NCBI GenBank assembly: GCA_016869975.1
Contig: VGCZ01000003.1
Location: 99,279 to 163,278, forward strand
Origin: Alphaproteobacteria bacterium
GTDB lineage: Bacteria; Pseudomonadota; Alphaproteobacteria; Reyranellales; Reyranellaceae
DNA length: 64,000 nt
Direction of reading: 5' to 3'
Below are positions 45,915 through 54,486 of this stretch, piece after piece. The notes beneath the pieces are model-generated. The model did no database searches. It saw only the letters and a program-made list of their open reading frames with translations, and was not told the DNA's origin. Every line of letters begins with the position of its first letter. The first letter of the stretch is position 1. The position numbers and the translations under genes are program-made.

Positions 45915-46654
45915 GGGCTCGCCTCGACGAAACGCTCGACATCGAACGGCGCGCGCTCGGCTTCGGCGGACAGCGCGTCGTACTCGGCGCGGCTGATGCG
46001 GCGGAAGCGTACCGTGTCGCCCGGCGCCAGTGTGGTGGCCCCGGCGCCACGCCGCGTGTCGAACATCGAGACCGGCGTGCGCCCGAGCAGATGCCAGCCG
46101 CCGGGGCTTTCAAAGGGATATACCACCGACATCTCGGTGGCGATGGCGACGCTGCGGGCCGGCACGCGTACACGTGGCGAAGCGCGCCTGGGCAGGTGCA
46201 ATGGCTTGGCCAGGCCGGCGAGGTACGGCAGCCCGGGCATGAAACCCACCATGTAGACGCGGAATTCGGAGGCGAGGTGCAGCTCGATCACCCTCTCCTG
46301 CGAGATCCCGGTGCGCTGGGCGACGTCGGCCAGGTCGAGCGCGAACTCGGCATCGTCGTAGCAGCAGGGCAGGGTAAGCCGCCGCGACCGGGCCGTGATC
46401 GCCTGTCCGCCCACCAACAGGGCCTCGATCGCCGGCTGCAGGGCGGCGCGCGTCGTGCTCAGCGGATCGTAGAACACCAGCAGGGCGCGCATGCTGGGCA
46501 CGGTCTCGACCACGCCGGTCAGCCGGCCGGCTTCGCGCTCGGCCGCGATGGCGCCGTGCAGGGCCATGACCCTGGCGTTGATATCGGGGGCGATGGTGCT
46601 GCCGAACTCGACACTGAACGCGGTGTCGCCGCAATCGAGGAACCTTGTGCTCAC
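45911..46654 (-). CDS. pxpB: 5-oxoprolinase subunit B family (AHS1/KipI-like)
   Basis: A 247-aa protein starting STRFLDCGDTAFSVEFGSTI, with SMRALLVFYDPLSTTRAAL. The family motif is FMPGLPYLAGL, and SPGGWHLLGRTP follows near the end. It forms the ATP-using complex with PxpC and PxpA. Its stop overlaps the pxpC start. It is divergent from pxpA across 56 nt, a less common layout than the usual contiguous pxpABC operon, so both directions may share control in this gap. Confidence 0.93.
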   Translation of the reverse strand: MSTRFLDCGDTAFSVEFGSTIAPDINARVMALHGAIAAEREAGRLTGVVETVPSMRALLVFYDPLSTTRAALQPAIEALLVGGQAITARSRRLTLPCCYDDAEFALDLADVAQRTGISQERVIELHLASEFRVYMVGFMPGLPYLAGLAKPLHLPRRASPRVRVPARSVAIATEMSVVYPFESPGGWHLLGRTPVSMFDTRRGAGATTLAPGDTVRFRRISRAEYDALSAEAERAPFDVERFVEASP

Positions 46655-46710
46655 GCCGTTTCCGTCATGTCGAGGTGGCGCTAGGATAGCGGACCGGCAG
46701 GAGGCTAGCC

Positions 46711-47490
46711 ATGGCGAGCGAAGTGAACATCAATTCCGATCTGGGCGAGAGCTTCGGTCCGTGGAAGATGGGCAACGACGCGGAAGTGCTCAAGATCGTG
46801 CGCTCGGCCAACGTCGCCTGCGGCTTCCATGCTGGCGATCCCTCGGTCATGGCCTCGACCGTGAGGCTTTGCGTCGACAACGGCGTGTCGATCGGCGCGC
46901 ATCCCGGCTTCCAGGATCTGCAGGGCTTCGGCCGCCGCGTCATCCGCATGACCAATGCGGAGATCGAGCACTCCATGGCCTATCAGATCGGCGCCCTGAT
47001 GGGCGTCGCCGCCCTGCACGGTGCCAAGGTCACCCACGTGAAGCCGCACGGCATGATGGCCAACATGTCGGCAGAGGATCAGGACCTCAGCGACGCCATT
47101 GCGCGCGCCATCCGCGCCATCGACCGCGAGCTGATCTTCCTCGCCCAGGCGGTCACGGCGCAGGTGCCGGCCGCCCGCAAGGCGGGCCTACGCGTCGCCG
47201 AGGAGGTCTTCGCCGACCGCACCTACACCGATGCGGGCCTGCTCACGCCGCGCAAGGAGAAGAACGCGATGATCCACGACGCCCAGGCCTCGGTGGCGCA
47301 CGTCAAGCGTATGATCGAGGAACAGGCGATCTTCTCGACCACCGGCAAGAAGGTGCCGTGCCGGGTCGACTCGGTCTGCGTGCATGGCGACGAACCCACG
47401 GCCGTCGCCACCGCCCGCGCCGTGCGCGCGGGGCTGGAGGCAAGCCAGATCCGCATCGTGCCGCTGACCGAGCTCAGGTCGATGACCTGA
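46711..47490 (+). CDS. pxpA: 5-oxoprolinase subunit A (LamB/YcsF family)
   Basis: A 259-aa protein. It has INSDLGESFGPWKMGNDAEV, VACGFHAGDPSVM, HPGFQDLQGFGRRVI and VCVHGDEPTAVATARAVRAG, the complete LamB/YcsF set including the metal-binding His and Asp. It acts with PxpB and PxpC in 5-oxoproline hydrolysis. GGCAGGAGG precedes the ATG. It is transcribed away from pxpBC. Confidence 0.94.
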   Translation: MASEVNINSDLGESFGPWKMGNDAEVLKIVRSANVACGFHAGDPSVMASTVRLCVDNGVSIGAHPGFQDLQGFGRRVIRMTNAEIEHSMAYQIGALMGVAALHGAKVTHVKPHGMMANMSAEDQDLSDAIARAIRAIDRELIFLAQAVTAQVPAARKAGLRVAEEVFADRTYTDAGLLTPRKEKNAMIHDAQASVAHVKRMIEEQAIFSTTGKKVPCRVDSVCVHGDEPTAVATARAVRAGLEASQIRIVPLTELRSMT

Positions 47491-47517
47491 GGCGGCAACC
47501 ACCATTGATCCTTGATC

Positions 47518-48954
47518 TCAAGCCGCGGCGAAGCGGTCGGCCTCGCTACGGGCGACGGTCCGCAGCTTCGGCTTGGCCCGTCGCCGCGCGCGCGACAGCG
47601 CCGCGAGATAGGACCCGGCCCACCAGCTAACGTCGCGCGCCTCGAGGCCGGCGACGAGTCGGGCGTGACGTTCGCGGCGCTCTTCCAGCGGCAGGCAGAG
47701 CGCGGTCTGGATGGCCTCGGCGACCTCGCTTTTGTCGAACGGGTTGACGATTAGCGCGTCGGGCATCTGGCGCGCGGCGCCGGCGAAGCGCGACAGCACC
47801 AGCACGCCGGGATCGGCCGGGTCCTGCGCGGCGACATACTCTTTGGCGACGAGGTTCATGCCGTCGCGCATTGGCGTCACCAGGCCGACGGCGGCGTGAC
47901 GATAGAGGCCGGCCAGCACCGGGCGCGAGAAAGCGCGCTTGACGAAGCGCACCGGCGTCCAGTCGAGGCCGCCATGCGCGCCATTGATGCGGCCGACCGC
48001 CTGGTCGATGCGTTGACCCAACTCGGCGTATTCCGGCACCTCCGCGCGCGACTCCGGTGTGATCTGCAGCAGGATCGATCTGCCGCGCTGCTGCGGATTG
48101 GCGACCAGGAAGCGCTCGAACGCCTCGATGCGCTCGACGATGCCCTTGGAGTAGTCCAGCCGGTCGACGCCGATCACCAGGCGACGATCGCCCAGGCTCT
48201 GCGCCATCTGGCGCACCAGCCGTAGGCCGCTGGCGCGGTCGGCGAACCGTCGGAAGTCGTCGACATCGATGCCGATGGGAAACGCGTCGACGCGCACCGT
48301 GCGCCCCGCCATGCGCAACCGGCCACGACGATCCATCGCGGCGCCAGTCGTCTCGATCAGTCCGCGCACGAGATTGCCCGCGTCGGTCGCGGTCTGCAGC
48401 CCGACGAGATCGTAAGCGCCCATCGCCTCGAGCAGATGCCGGCCCGCTGGAATGGCGCCGAAGACCTCGATCGGAGGCCATGGGATGTGATGGAAGTAGC
48501 CGATGCGATTCTTCACGCCCAGCTCTCGCAGCACCGACGCGAAGGGCAACAGGTGATAGTCGTGGATCCAGATGATGTCGTCGGACCGCAGTCGCTGCGC
48601 GAGGGATTCGGCGAGCATGCGGTTGACCCGCAGGTAGCCGGCGAAATCGTCGCGCGAGAACTCGGTAAGGCCCAGCCGGTAATGCATGCTGGGCCACAGC
48701 ACGCGGTTGGCGAATCCGAGATAGTATTCCTGGCGGTCGATGGCCGTGAGATCGACCTGCTCGTAGGCGATCTGACCATGCACGATGGTGCGCGGTGTGC
48801 GCTCGGGCGTCTCGGAGACACCGCCGCTCCATCCGAACCAGAGGCCGCCGCGCTCGCGCAGCGCGTCACGTAGCGCCACAGCCAAGCCGCCCGCCGCTGC
48901 CTTCTCGCCGGCGCGGGGTGAGGGAACCCGGTTGGATACGACGACCAGCCGCAT
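47518..48954 (-). CDS. otsA: Trehalose-6-phosphate synthase
   Basis: GT20 glycosyltransferase (478 aa) that makes trehalose-6-phosphate from UDP-glucose and glucose-6-phosphate. It has [13 protein letters not shown] at the start and [42 protein letters not shown] and [20 protein letters not shown] cover the donor and acceptor sites. The ATG at 48954 gives the standard N-terminus; an upstream in-frame start would add an Arg-rich stretch. A phosphatase (otsB) is not adjacent. It is divergent from the GH15 gene. Confidence 0.95.
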   Translation of the reverse strand: MRLVVVSNRVPSPRAGEKAAAGGLAVALRDALRERGGLWFGWSGGVSETPERTPRTIVHGQIAYEQVDLTAIDRQEYYLGFANRVLWPSMHYRLGLTEFSRDDFAGYLRVNRMLAESLAQRLRSDDIIWIHDYHLLPFASVLRELGVKNRIGYFHHIPWPPIEVFGAIPAGRHLLEAMGAYDLVGLQTATDAGNLVRGLIETTGAAMDRRGRLRMAGRTVRVDAFPIGIDVDDFRRFADRASGLRLVRQMAQSLGDRRLVIGVDRLDYSKGIVERIEAFERFLVANPQQRGRSILLQITPESRAEVPEYAELGQRIDQAVGRINGAHGGLDWTPVRFVKRAFSRPVLAGLYRHAAVGLVTPMRDGMNLVAKEYVAAQDPADPGVLVLSRFAGAARQMPDALIVNPFDKSEVAEAIQTALCLPLEERRERHARLVAGLEARDVSWWAGSYLAALSRARRRAKPKLRTVARSEADRFAAA

Positions 48955-49221
48955 CGAGCGCTCCGTGGTGGTGAAACGGGGCCGAGCGCGACGTTGCCCG
49001 GCTCGCGCCCCCTTGCGGCGGCGCGGCGTCTGCATGCGTTTACGTGGTCATGCCGAAACAGGGCTTCAAGGTGGCATCCATAATCGCGATGGCCTAGATA
49101 ATGATCCTCGTGACCGCTCACCGTGCGCAGGCGGCATGCACAAATCGACGGAACAACCCAGTATGCGGGGCGACGACTCGGGCGGCTCGTGGTCGCCGAG
49201 GGGCGGTCGACGGCGAACGTC

Positions 49222-51030
49222 GTGAGCTCGCTCGATCTGGCGGCCATCGGCAATTGCGCGGTGGCGGCGCTGATCGATCGCCGCGCGCGGGTCGTGTGGG
49301 GCTGCTTTCCGCGCTTCGATGGCGACCCGGTCTTCTGCTCGCTGATCGACGGCGGCGATGCGCAGAGCCAGGCGCCGCCTGAACGTGGCGTCTTCGCGCT
49401 CGATCTCGTCGGCATGGCACGCTGTGAGCAGGCCTATGTGGATAACACCGCGATCGTCGTTTCGGTGGTGTCCGACGACCGCGGCAATACTTTGGAGATC
49501 ACCGACTTCGCGCCGCGTTTCACGCGTTTCGAGCGCACCTTCCGCCCGCCGCAGCTGGTGCGCCGCGTGCGCCCCCTGGCGGGCAGGCCGCGTATCCTCG
49601 CCGCGGTACGGCCGATGTTCGAGCTGGGCGCGCGTCCGCCCGACATCACGCGCGGCAGCAGCCATATTCGCTATGTCGGCGCGGCGCAGGCCTTGCGGCT
49701 GACCACCGACGCGCCGATTTCCTACGTGCTCGACGAGATACCGTTCGCGGTCGACCGGCCGATGTCGTTCTTCATCGGCGCCGACGAGCCGCTGCAGTCG
49801 GAGGTCGACGCCACCGCGCGCGAGTATCTCGACAAGACCACGGGATGGTGGCGCGACTGGGTACGCGCCCTGTCGATCCCCTTCGACTGGCAGGATGCGG
49901 TGATCCGCGCGGCGATCACGCTGAAGCTGTGCAATTTCGAGGAGACCGGCGCGATCGTCGCGGCGCTCACCACATCGATCCCGGAGGCGCCCCGCACCGC
50001 GCGCAACTGGGACTACCGCTTCTGCTGGTTGCGCGACGCGTACTTCGTCGTGCAGGCGCTCAACCGCCTGGGCACGACGCGCACCATGGAGGAGTATGTC
50101 GGCTTCATGGCCAACGTGGTCGACGCCTTCGGCGTCGAGAACGAGTTCCACCTGCCGCCGCTGCTGTCGATCACGCGCAATGGCTCGACCGATGAGTTCA
50201 TCGCGACGTCGCTCAGGGGTTATCGCGGCGACGGTCCGGTACGCGTCGGCAACGCGGCGGTGAGCCAGATGCAATACGACGGCTTCGGCGCCGTCGTGCT
50301 GGCGGCGACGCACGCCTTCTTCGACCGCCGCCTGATGCGCGGTGGCCACGCCGCGCATTTCGCGCATCTCGAGCGCCTGGGCATGCGCGCCTTGGCGACC
50401 TTCGATCAGCCCGACGCCGGCCCGTGGGAGCTGCGCAACTCGCAGAGCGTGCATACGTTCTCCGCCGTGATGTGCTGGGCGGCGGCGGACCGGCTCGCGC
50501 GCATCGCCGACATCCTGGGCAAGGATGGCCGCGCCGCCTTCTGGCGGGACAGCGCCGATCGCGTACGCGCGGCGATCGAGCCGCGCATCTGGTCGGCGGC
50601 GCGCGGCACCTTCGTCTCGACCTTCGACGGCGGCGATCTCGACGCCACCCTGCTGCTGTTGTCGGAACTTGACTTCGTGCGCGCCGACGATCCGCGCTTC
50701 GTCGCCACGGTCGACGCGATCGGCCACGAGCTGCGGCGCGGCGACCTGCTACTGCGCTACGCCACACGCGACGACTTCGGCCACATGACCAGCGGCTTCC
50801 TGATCTGCGCCTTCTGGTATGTCGACGCCCTGGCCTCGATCGGTCGCAAGGAGGAAGCCCGCGCCCTCTTCGAACGCATTCTGACCCGGCGCAACTCCTT
50901 CGGCCTGTTGTCGGAAGACGCGGATGTCGAGACCGGCGAGCTGTGGGGCAACTTCCCGCAGACCTACTCGATGGTCGGCCTGATCAACTCGGCGATGCGG
51001 CTGAGCCGCAGCTGGGAGGAGGCGATCTGA
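49222..51030 (+). CDS. GH15-family glycoside hydrolase (glucoamylase/trehalase-like)
   Basis: A 602-aa cytosolic protein with the two-domain GH15 layout. An N-terminal beta-sandwich begins SSLDLAAIGNCAVAALIDRR and then WGCFPRFDGDPVFCSLIDG. The (alpha/alpha)6 catalytic domain has RNWDYRFCWLRDAYFVVQAL, GPWELRNSQSVHTFSAVMCW with the probable acid Glu403, and LLSEDADVETGELWGNFPQT with the probable base Glu565. Intracellular GH15 members act as glucoamylase or trehalase; otsA next door points to trehalose. The GTG at 49222 matches the family start but lacks a strong ribosome site; an upstream GTG at 49123 is possible. Confidence 0.85.
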   Translation: MSSLDLAAIGNCAVAALIDRRARVVWGCFPRFDGDPVFCSLIDGGDAQSQAPPERGVFALDLVGMARCEQAYVDNTAIVVSVVSDDRGNTLEITDFAPRFTRFERTFRPPQLVRRVRPLAGRPRILAAVRPMFELGARPPDITRGSSHIRYVGAAQALRLTTDAPISYVLDEIPFAVDRPMSFFIGADEPLQSEVDATAREYLDKTTGWWRDWVRALSIPFDWQDAVIRAAITLKLCNFEETGAIVAALTTSIPEAPRTARNWDYRFCWLRDAYFVVQALNRLGTTRTMEEYVGFMANVVDAFGVENEFHLPPLLSITRNGSTDEFIATSLRGYRGDGPVRVGNAAVSQMQYDGFGAVVLAATHAFFDRRLMRGGHAAHFAHLERLGMRALATFDQPDAGPWELRNSQSVHTFSAVMCWAAADRLARIADILGKDGRAAFWRDSADRVRAAIEPRIWSAARGTFVSTFDGGDLDATLLLLSELDFVRADDPRFVATVDAIGHELRRGDLLLRYATRDDFGHMTSGFLICAFWYVDALASIGRKEEARALFERILTRRNSFGLLSEDADVETGELWGNFPQTYSMVGLINSAMRLSRSWEEAI

Positions 51031-51040
51031 CCGTCGCCGT

Positions 51041-52282
51041 CTACCACTTCGCGCCGTGCCGGCCGAGAATGCCGCGCCACAGCGCGTCGCGCTCGGCGCC
51101 AAAGCCGTCGCTCGCGCTGACCGCGTCTTTCTGGGCGGCGGTGATGACGAGCGCCAGCCGCGTGCCGGGATCGACGAAGATCGACTGGCCGTAGACGCCC
51201 AGCAAGGAGAAGCGACGCGGCGCAGACGGATAGATCCAGAACTTGTAGCCATAGCCGAAGTAGCGCGTCGCCTGGCGCGGTCGAAAGGCCGTAGGATGAC
51301 GGTCGGCGTCGGTCGCCTCGATCAGGAAGTCGCGCGGGATGATCTGCTTGCCGTCGAGCATGCCGTCGTTGGTCAGCAGCATCGCCAGTCGTCCCCAGTC
51401 GCGGAGTGTAGCATTGAAGTAGCCAAGCGCCAGCTCGACGCCGTCGCGATTGATTATCCAGCTCGCATCGGACTCCGCGCCCATCGGTCGCCACAGCCGC
51501 TCGGTGACGTAGGATGACAATGACTGCCGGGTGGCCCCTTTCAGCACGTAGGACAGCACCATTGTCTCGGACGAGGCGTACTGGAATTTGGTGTTGGGCG
51601 GGTTGTCGCGCTGATTGAAAGCGCGCATCGCGGCGATCGAGCCGTCGCGCATCGACAGCGTCATGAACTTGCGGATGTCGTCCTTGCCATCGTAGCGCTC
51701 GGAAAATGCGACACCCGAGGCCATGCGCAACAACGCGCGGATCGGCGTCTCGCCATAGGCGGAGCCGGCAAGCTCGGGGACGTAGGTCGCCGCCGTGTCA
51801 TCAAGAGACTTGATCTTGCCCTCGGCCAGCGCGAAGCCGACGGCGATCGCGGTGATCGACTTGGCCATCGAGTTCGACAGCAGGCGATGCCGCGGCGTTC
51901 GGTCATACTGGTAGCGCTCGACCTGCACCACGCCGTCTTGCACCACCATCAGGCCGGTGATCCGCCGGCGCGCCATGAAATCGTCGATGCCGCGCGTCGC
52001 GTAATCGAACGAGTAGCTGTAGTCCGGCTCCTTCGCCGCGCGCGACAGCGGCCGCGGCGCGTCGGATTTCGGCAGGACGCGATGCGGCAGGAAGCTGTCC
52101 ATGTGGCTGAACGAGCCGACGCGCACCGTCTCGTCGTTGAACCAGGTCGACGGCGTGCCGACCGGATAGCCCCTGGACTTGCCGAGCAATTCCTCGTCTG
52201 GTGCGGCGGCGAGCGGTGAGATCAGGCATACAAGCAGCAGCGCCGCGCCAAGCGTTACGCGGTACGCCATAGCCCTGACCAT
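51041..52282 (-). CDS. Exported serine hydrolase, class C beta-lactamase-like (6-aminohexanoate-dimer hydrolase type)
   Basis: A 413-aa protein with a signal peptide of about 25 residues (ending SPLAAA-PDE). The active Ser/Lys pair is SNSMAKSITAIAV (SxxK) and the Tyr motif is KFQYASSETMVLSYV (YxS). The layout resembles NylB-type amidases and esterases more than true lactamases. FWIYPSAPRRFSLLGVYGQS lies near the end. It is convergent with the GH15 gene; the 11-nt gap leaves no separate terminator. Substrate unknown. Confidence 0.87.
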   Translation of the reverse strand: MVRAMAYRVTLGAALLLVCLISPLAAAPDEELLGKSRGYPVGTPSTWFNDETVRVGSFSHMDSFLPHRVLPKSDAPRPLSRAAKEPDYSYSFDYATRGIDDFMARRRITGLMVVQDGVVQVERYQYDRTPRHRLLSNSMAKSITAIAVGFALAEGKIKSLDDTAATYVPELAGSAYGETPIRALLRMASGVAFSERYDGKDDIRKFMTLSMRDGSIAAMRAFNQRDNPPNTKFQYASSETMVLSYVLKGATRQSLSSYVTERLWRPMGAESDASWIINRDGVELALGYFNATLRDWGRLAMLLTNDGMLDGKQIIPRDFLIEATDADRHPTAFRPRQATRYFGYGYKFWIYPSAPRRFSLLGVYGQSIFVDPGTRLALVITAAQKDAVSASDGFGAERDALWRGILGRHGAKW

Positions 52283-52422
52283 GGTCGGTCTCCCGTCGTG
52301 ATTGGTCACGCTAGCATGGGATGGCTCACCGCAAGATGACGGTGGCGCCAATGGCGTCGATTGGGGTGACCGCGTCGAGCCGCGCGACGTCGGCCCGGGG
52401 CCTACTTCTGAATGCCGCGCGG

Positions 52423-52917
52423 TCAGCGGCTGCGGGACTTCTGCCGCGCGCGCCACTCCCAGGGTAGCTCGAAGGTGCTGCCCCATATGCCGCGCTTGGC
52501 CTCGCGTGCCTCGGCTTCTTCCTTGGCGTAGGCGTCGGTCTGGCGCGTGTTCATGATCGCGTGGCCGTTGACGATCATCCAGCGCGACAGGCTCTCGCCA
52601 CCCAGCGTGCAGTCGCCGACCACCAGCCGCCGGACCTTGTCGCGCAGGATCACCAGGCAGCGCACCTGCTTGCCGCCGACCAGCCGATCGAGAGCGCGCG
52701 CCGAGTCGCGGCCGCAGGCCCAGGGCTTGTTGGCGCGCATGCAGGTCTGGCCGAGATCGGGCGCGTCGATGCCCCACAGCCGCACCCGCTCAGCACCCAC
52801 GGCGATCGAATCCTCGTCGAGGCCGTTGGCCGGCCCGGCGAGGATCTCGGCGCGCGCCGGCGCGAGCGCGAGCGGCACGCACACCGCCATGACGATCAGC
52901 CCGAATGAACGACTCAT
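52423..52917 (-). CDS. Secreted thermonuclease (SNase) family protein
   Basis: A 164-aa protein with a signal peptide (about 24 residues, ending APARA-EIL). The SNase OB-fold follows with VRLWGIDAPDLGQTC, in which Arg and Asp match the staphylococcal calcium/active-site residues. MIVNGHAIMNTRQTDAYAKE and AREAKRGIWGSTFELPWEWR follow. Additional cysteines could make disulfides. Members cut DNA or RNA outside the cytoplasm, but some are degraded; activity is not certain here. Confidence 0.83.
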   Translation of the reverse strand: MSRSFGLIVMAVCVPLALAPARAEILAGPANGLDEDSIAVGAERVRLWGIDAPDLGQTCMRANKPWACGRDSARALDRLVGGKQVRCLVILRDKVRRLVVGDCTLGGESLSRWMIVNGHAIMNTRQTDAYAKEEAEAREAKRGIWGSTFELPWEWRARQKSRSR

Positions 52918-53079
52918 CAACTGTCTGAACCGCGAAGAGGCCCCGACTATAGCCGGCTTCAGGGTCGGGGGGCGACCAGTTGCTGCGAGCGACGCCGGGA
53001 AAAGCGGGACCGAGCCGCCGAGTGAGGCTATCCTGCCCGGGTCGCCTGGGCCTGCCCTCTCCGAGGAAGCGAGTTTGCC

Positions 53080-53457
53080 ATGAGCGTCCGCCGTCCCGCG
53101 ATCCTCCTCGCCGGCGCGTTGCTGGCGCTGCCGCCCGCGCCGTCGCCCGCCCAGCCATCGGGTCGACACGGCGACGGCCATACCCGGCATCACGACTGGT
53201 ACAAGGACCTGCGCCAGCCGGATACCGGGGTGCGCTGCTGCAACGGCTCGGTCGATGGCTCGCAAGGCGATCGCCAGCCGGCGGCCTTCCTACATGGGCG
53301 AGGACGGGTTCTACCGCGTCTGGGATGGCCGGGAGTGGCTGGTGGTGCCCAAGAGAAGAGCAAGATCCTCCAGATGCAGACGCCCGATCGCGGGACGCAT
53401 CTGTGCGAGCTCTACGGCAAGGTCTTCTGCTTCATCACGGAGGGGCCATCGAGCTGA
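53080..53457 (+). CDS. Small secreted Cys-containing protein, apparently with two compensating frameshifts
   Basis: An open frame of 125 codons with a signal peptide (ending SPAQP). The first half, YKDLRQPDTGVRCCNGSVDG, and the end, THLCELYGKVFCFITEG, resemble a family of small alphaproteobacterial periplasmic proteins with a Cys-Cys and two further Cys. Between about 53280 and 53370 the family-like sequence YMGEDGFYRVWDGREWLVVP is in the next frame, while the open frame reads AFLHGRGRVLPRLGW instead. One shift near the GCCGGCGGCC run and a second near CCCAAGAGAAGAG would restore the normal protein. It could be real or a sequencing artefact. Function unknown. Confidence 0.6.
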   Translation: MSVRRPAILLAGALLALPPAPSPAQPSGRHGDGHTRHHDWYKDLRQPDTGVRCCNGSVDGSQGDRQPAAFLHGRGRVLPRLGWPGVAGGAQEKSKILQMQTPDRGTHLCELYGKVFCFITEGPSS

Positions 53458-53461
53458 GAAC

Positions 53462-53536
53462 TGGTGCTGCGAGAGAGGATTGAACTCTCGACCTCACCCT
53501 TACCAAGGGTGTGCTCTACCACTGAGCTACCGCAGC
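53462..53536 (-). tRNA. tRNA-Thr (anticodon GGT)
   Basis: A 75-nt cloverleaf read on the minus strand. The acceptor stem GCTGCGG pairs with TCGCAGC, followed by discriminator A and an encoded CCA. The D arm is GCTCAGTGGTAGAGC and the anticodon stem-loop is CACCC-TTGGTAA-GGGTG (anticodon GGT). The T arm GAGAG-TTCAATC-CTCTC is complete. No integrase or att-like duplication is seen beside it. Confidence 0.97.
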
Positions 53537-53615
53537 AGCTCTCAGTTCGTATAGGCGGCCGGGGTATGCCATACACCCCCCGACGGTTCAACCCTGTCCC
53601 GGCCGGGAGGACAAA

Positions 53616-54449
53616 GTGGCCTATACGACCTTCGATTTCGACGTCGCCGACCATGTCGCGCATATCCGCCTGAACCGGCCGGACAAGCGCAATTCCATGA
53701 CCCGGGCGTTCTGGGAGGAGATCCGGCACGTCTTCGCCGTCGCCATCGGCGAGGAGCGCGCCGACGCGCGGGTGGCGGTGATCTCCTCGACCGGCCCGCA
53801 CTTCACGGCGGGCATGGACCTCTCGGTCTTCGGCTCGATCGTCGCCGAGGAGGCCGACCCGGCCCGCCGGCGCGAGCGTTTCCGCCGGGGCCTGCTGGCC
53901 TATCAGGACTCCTTCAGCGTCATGGAGAAGGTGCGCGTGCCGGTGCTGGCGGCGGTGCAGGGCGGTTGCATCGGCGGCGGCGTCGACATGATCTCGGCCT
54001 GCGACATGCGCTACTGCACGGCCGACGCCTTCTTCACCATCAAGGAGATCGACCTCGGCATGACCGCCGATGTCGGCACCCTGCAACGCCTGCCGTATCT
54101 GATACCGCAGGGCCTGGTGCGCGAGCTGGCTTATACCGGCCGCGCGCTCTCCGCCCAGGAGGCGCTGCGCGCCGGGCTGGTCAACACGGTCTACCCCACG
54201 CAAGCCGAGATGCTCGAGGGCGTGATGGCGATCGCGCGCACTATCGCCGCGAAATCGCCGCTGGCGGTCTACGGCAGCAAGGAGATGATCAACTACGCGC
54301 GCGATCATTCGGTCGACGAGGCGCTGAACTACATGAGCGTGTGGAACGCTGCCTTCATCCACGGCGCCGATATGCCCGAAGCCTTCACCGCGACACGCGA
54401 CAAGCGCGCGCCGCGGTTTGCCGATCTCGATCTGCGCAAGACGGTCTAA
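53616..54449 (+). CDS. Crotonase family, delta(3,5)-delta(2,4)-dienoyl-CoA isomerase-like
   Basis: A 277-aa crotonase. HIRLNRPDKRNSMTRAFWEE and PHFTAGMDLSVFGSI form the first oxyanion-hole strand. AAVQGGCIGGGVDMISACDM follows. EIDLGMTADVGTLQRLPYLI is the acidic motif of ECH1-type dienoyl-CoA isomerases, which shift double bonds of odd-position unsaturated fatty acids. The GTG start at 53616 follows GGGAGGA. It begins 79 nt after the oppositely transcribed tRNA and stands alone. Confidence 0.88.
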   Translation: MAYTTFDFDVADHVAHIRLNRPDKRNSMTRAFWEEIRHVFAVAIGEERADARVAVISSTGPHFTAGMDLSVFGSIVAEEADPARRRERFRRGLLAYQDSFSVMEKVRVPVLAAVQGGCIGGGVDMISACDMRYCTADAFFTIKEIDLGMTADVGTLQRLPYLIPQGLVRELAYTGRALSAQEALRAGLVNTVYPTQAEMLEGVMAIARTIAAKSPLAVYGSKEMINYARDHSVDEALNYMSVWNAAFIHGADMPEAFTATRDKRAPRFADLDLRKTV

Positions 54450-54486
54450 CCCTTCCCCCGGCCTTCGCAGAGAGAAGGGAAATTCG

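Noticed and set aside
53462..53536. tRNA-Thr as a genomic-island attachment site
   Set aside because: No integrase, no direct repeat of the tRNA 3' end, and ordinary chromosomal genes lie on both sides.
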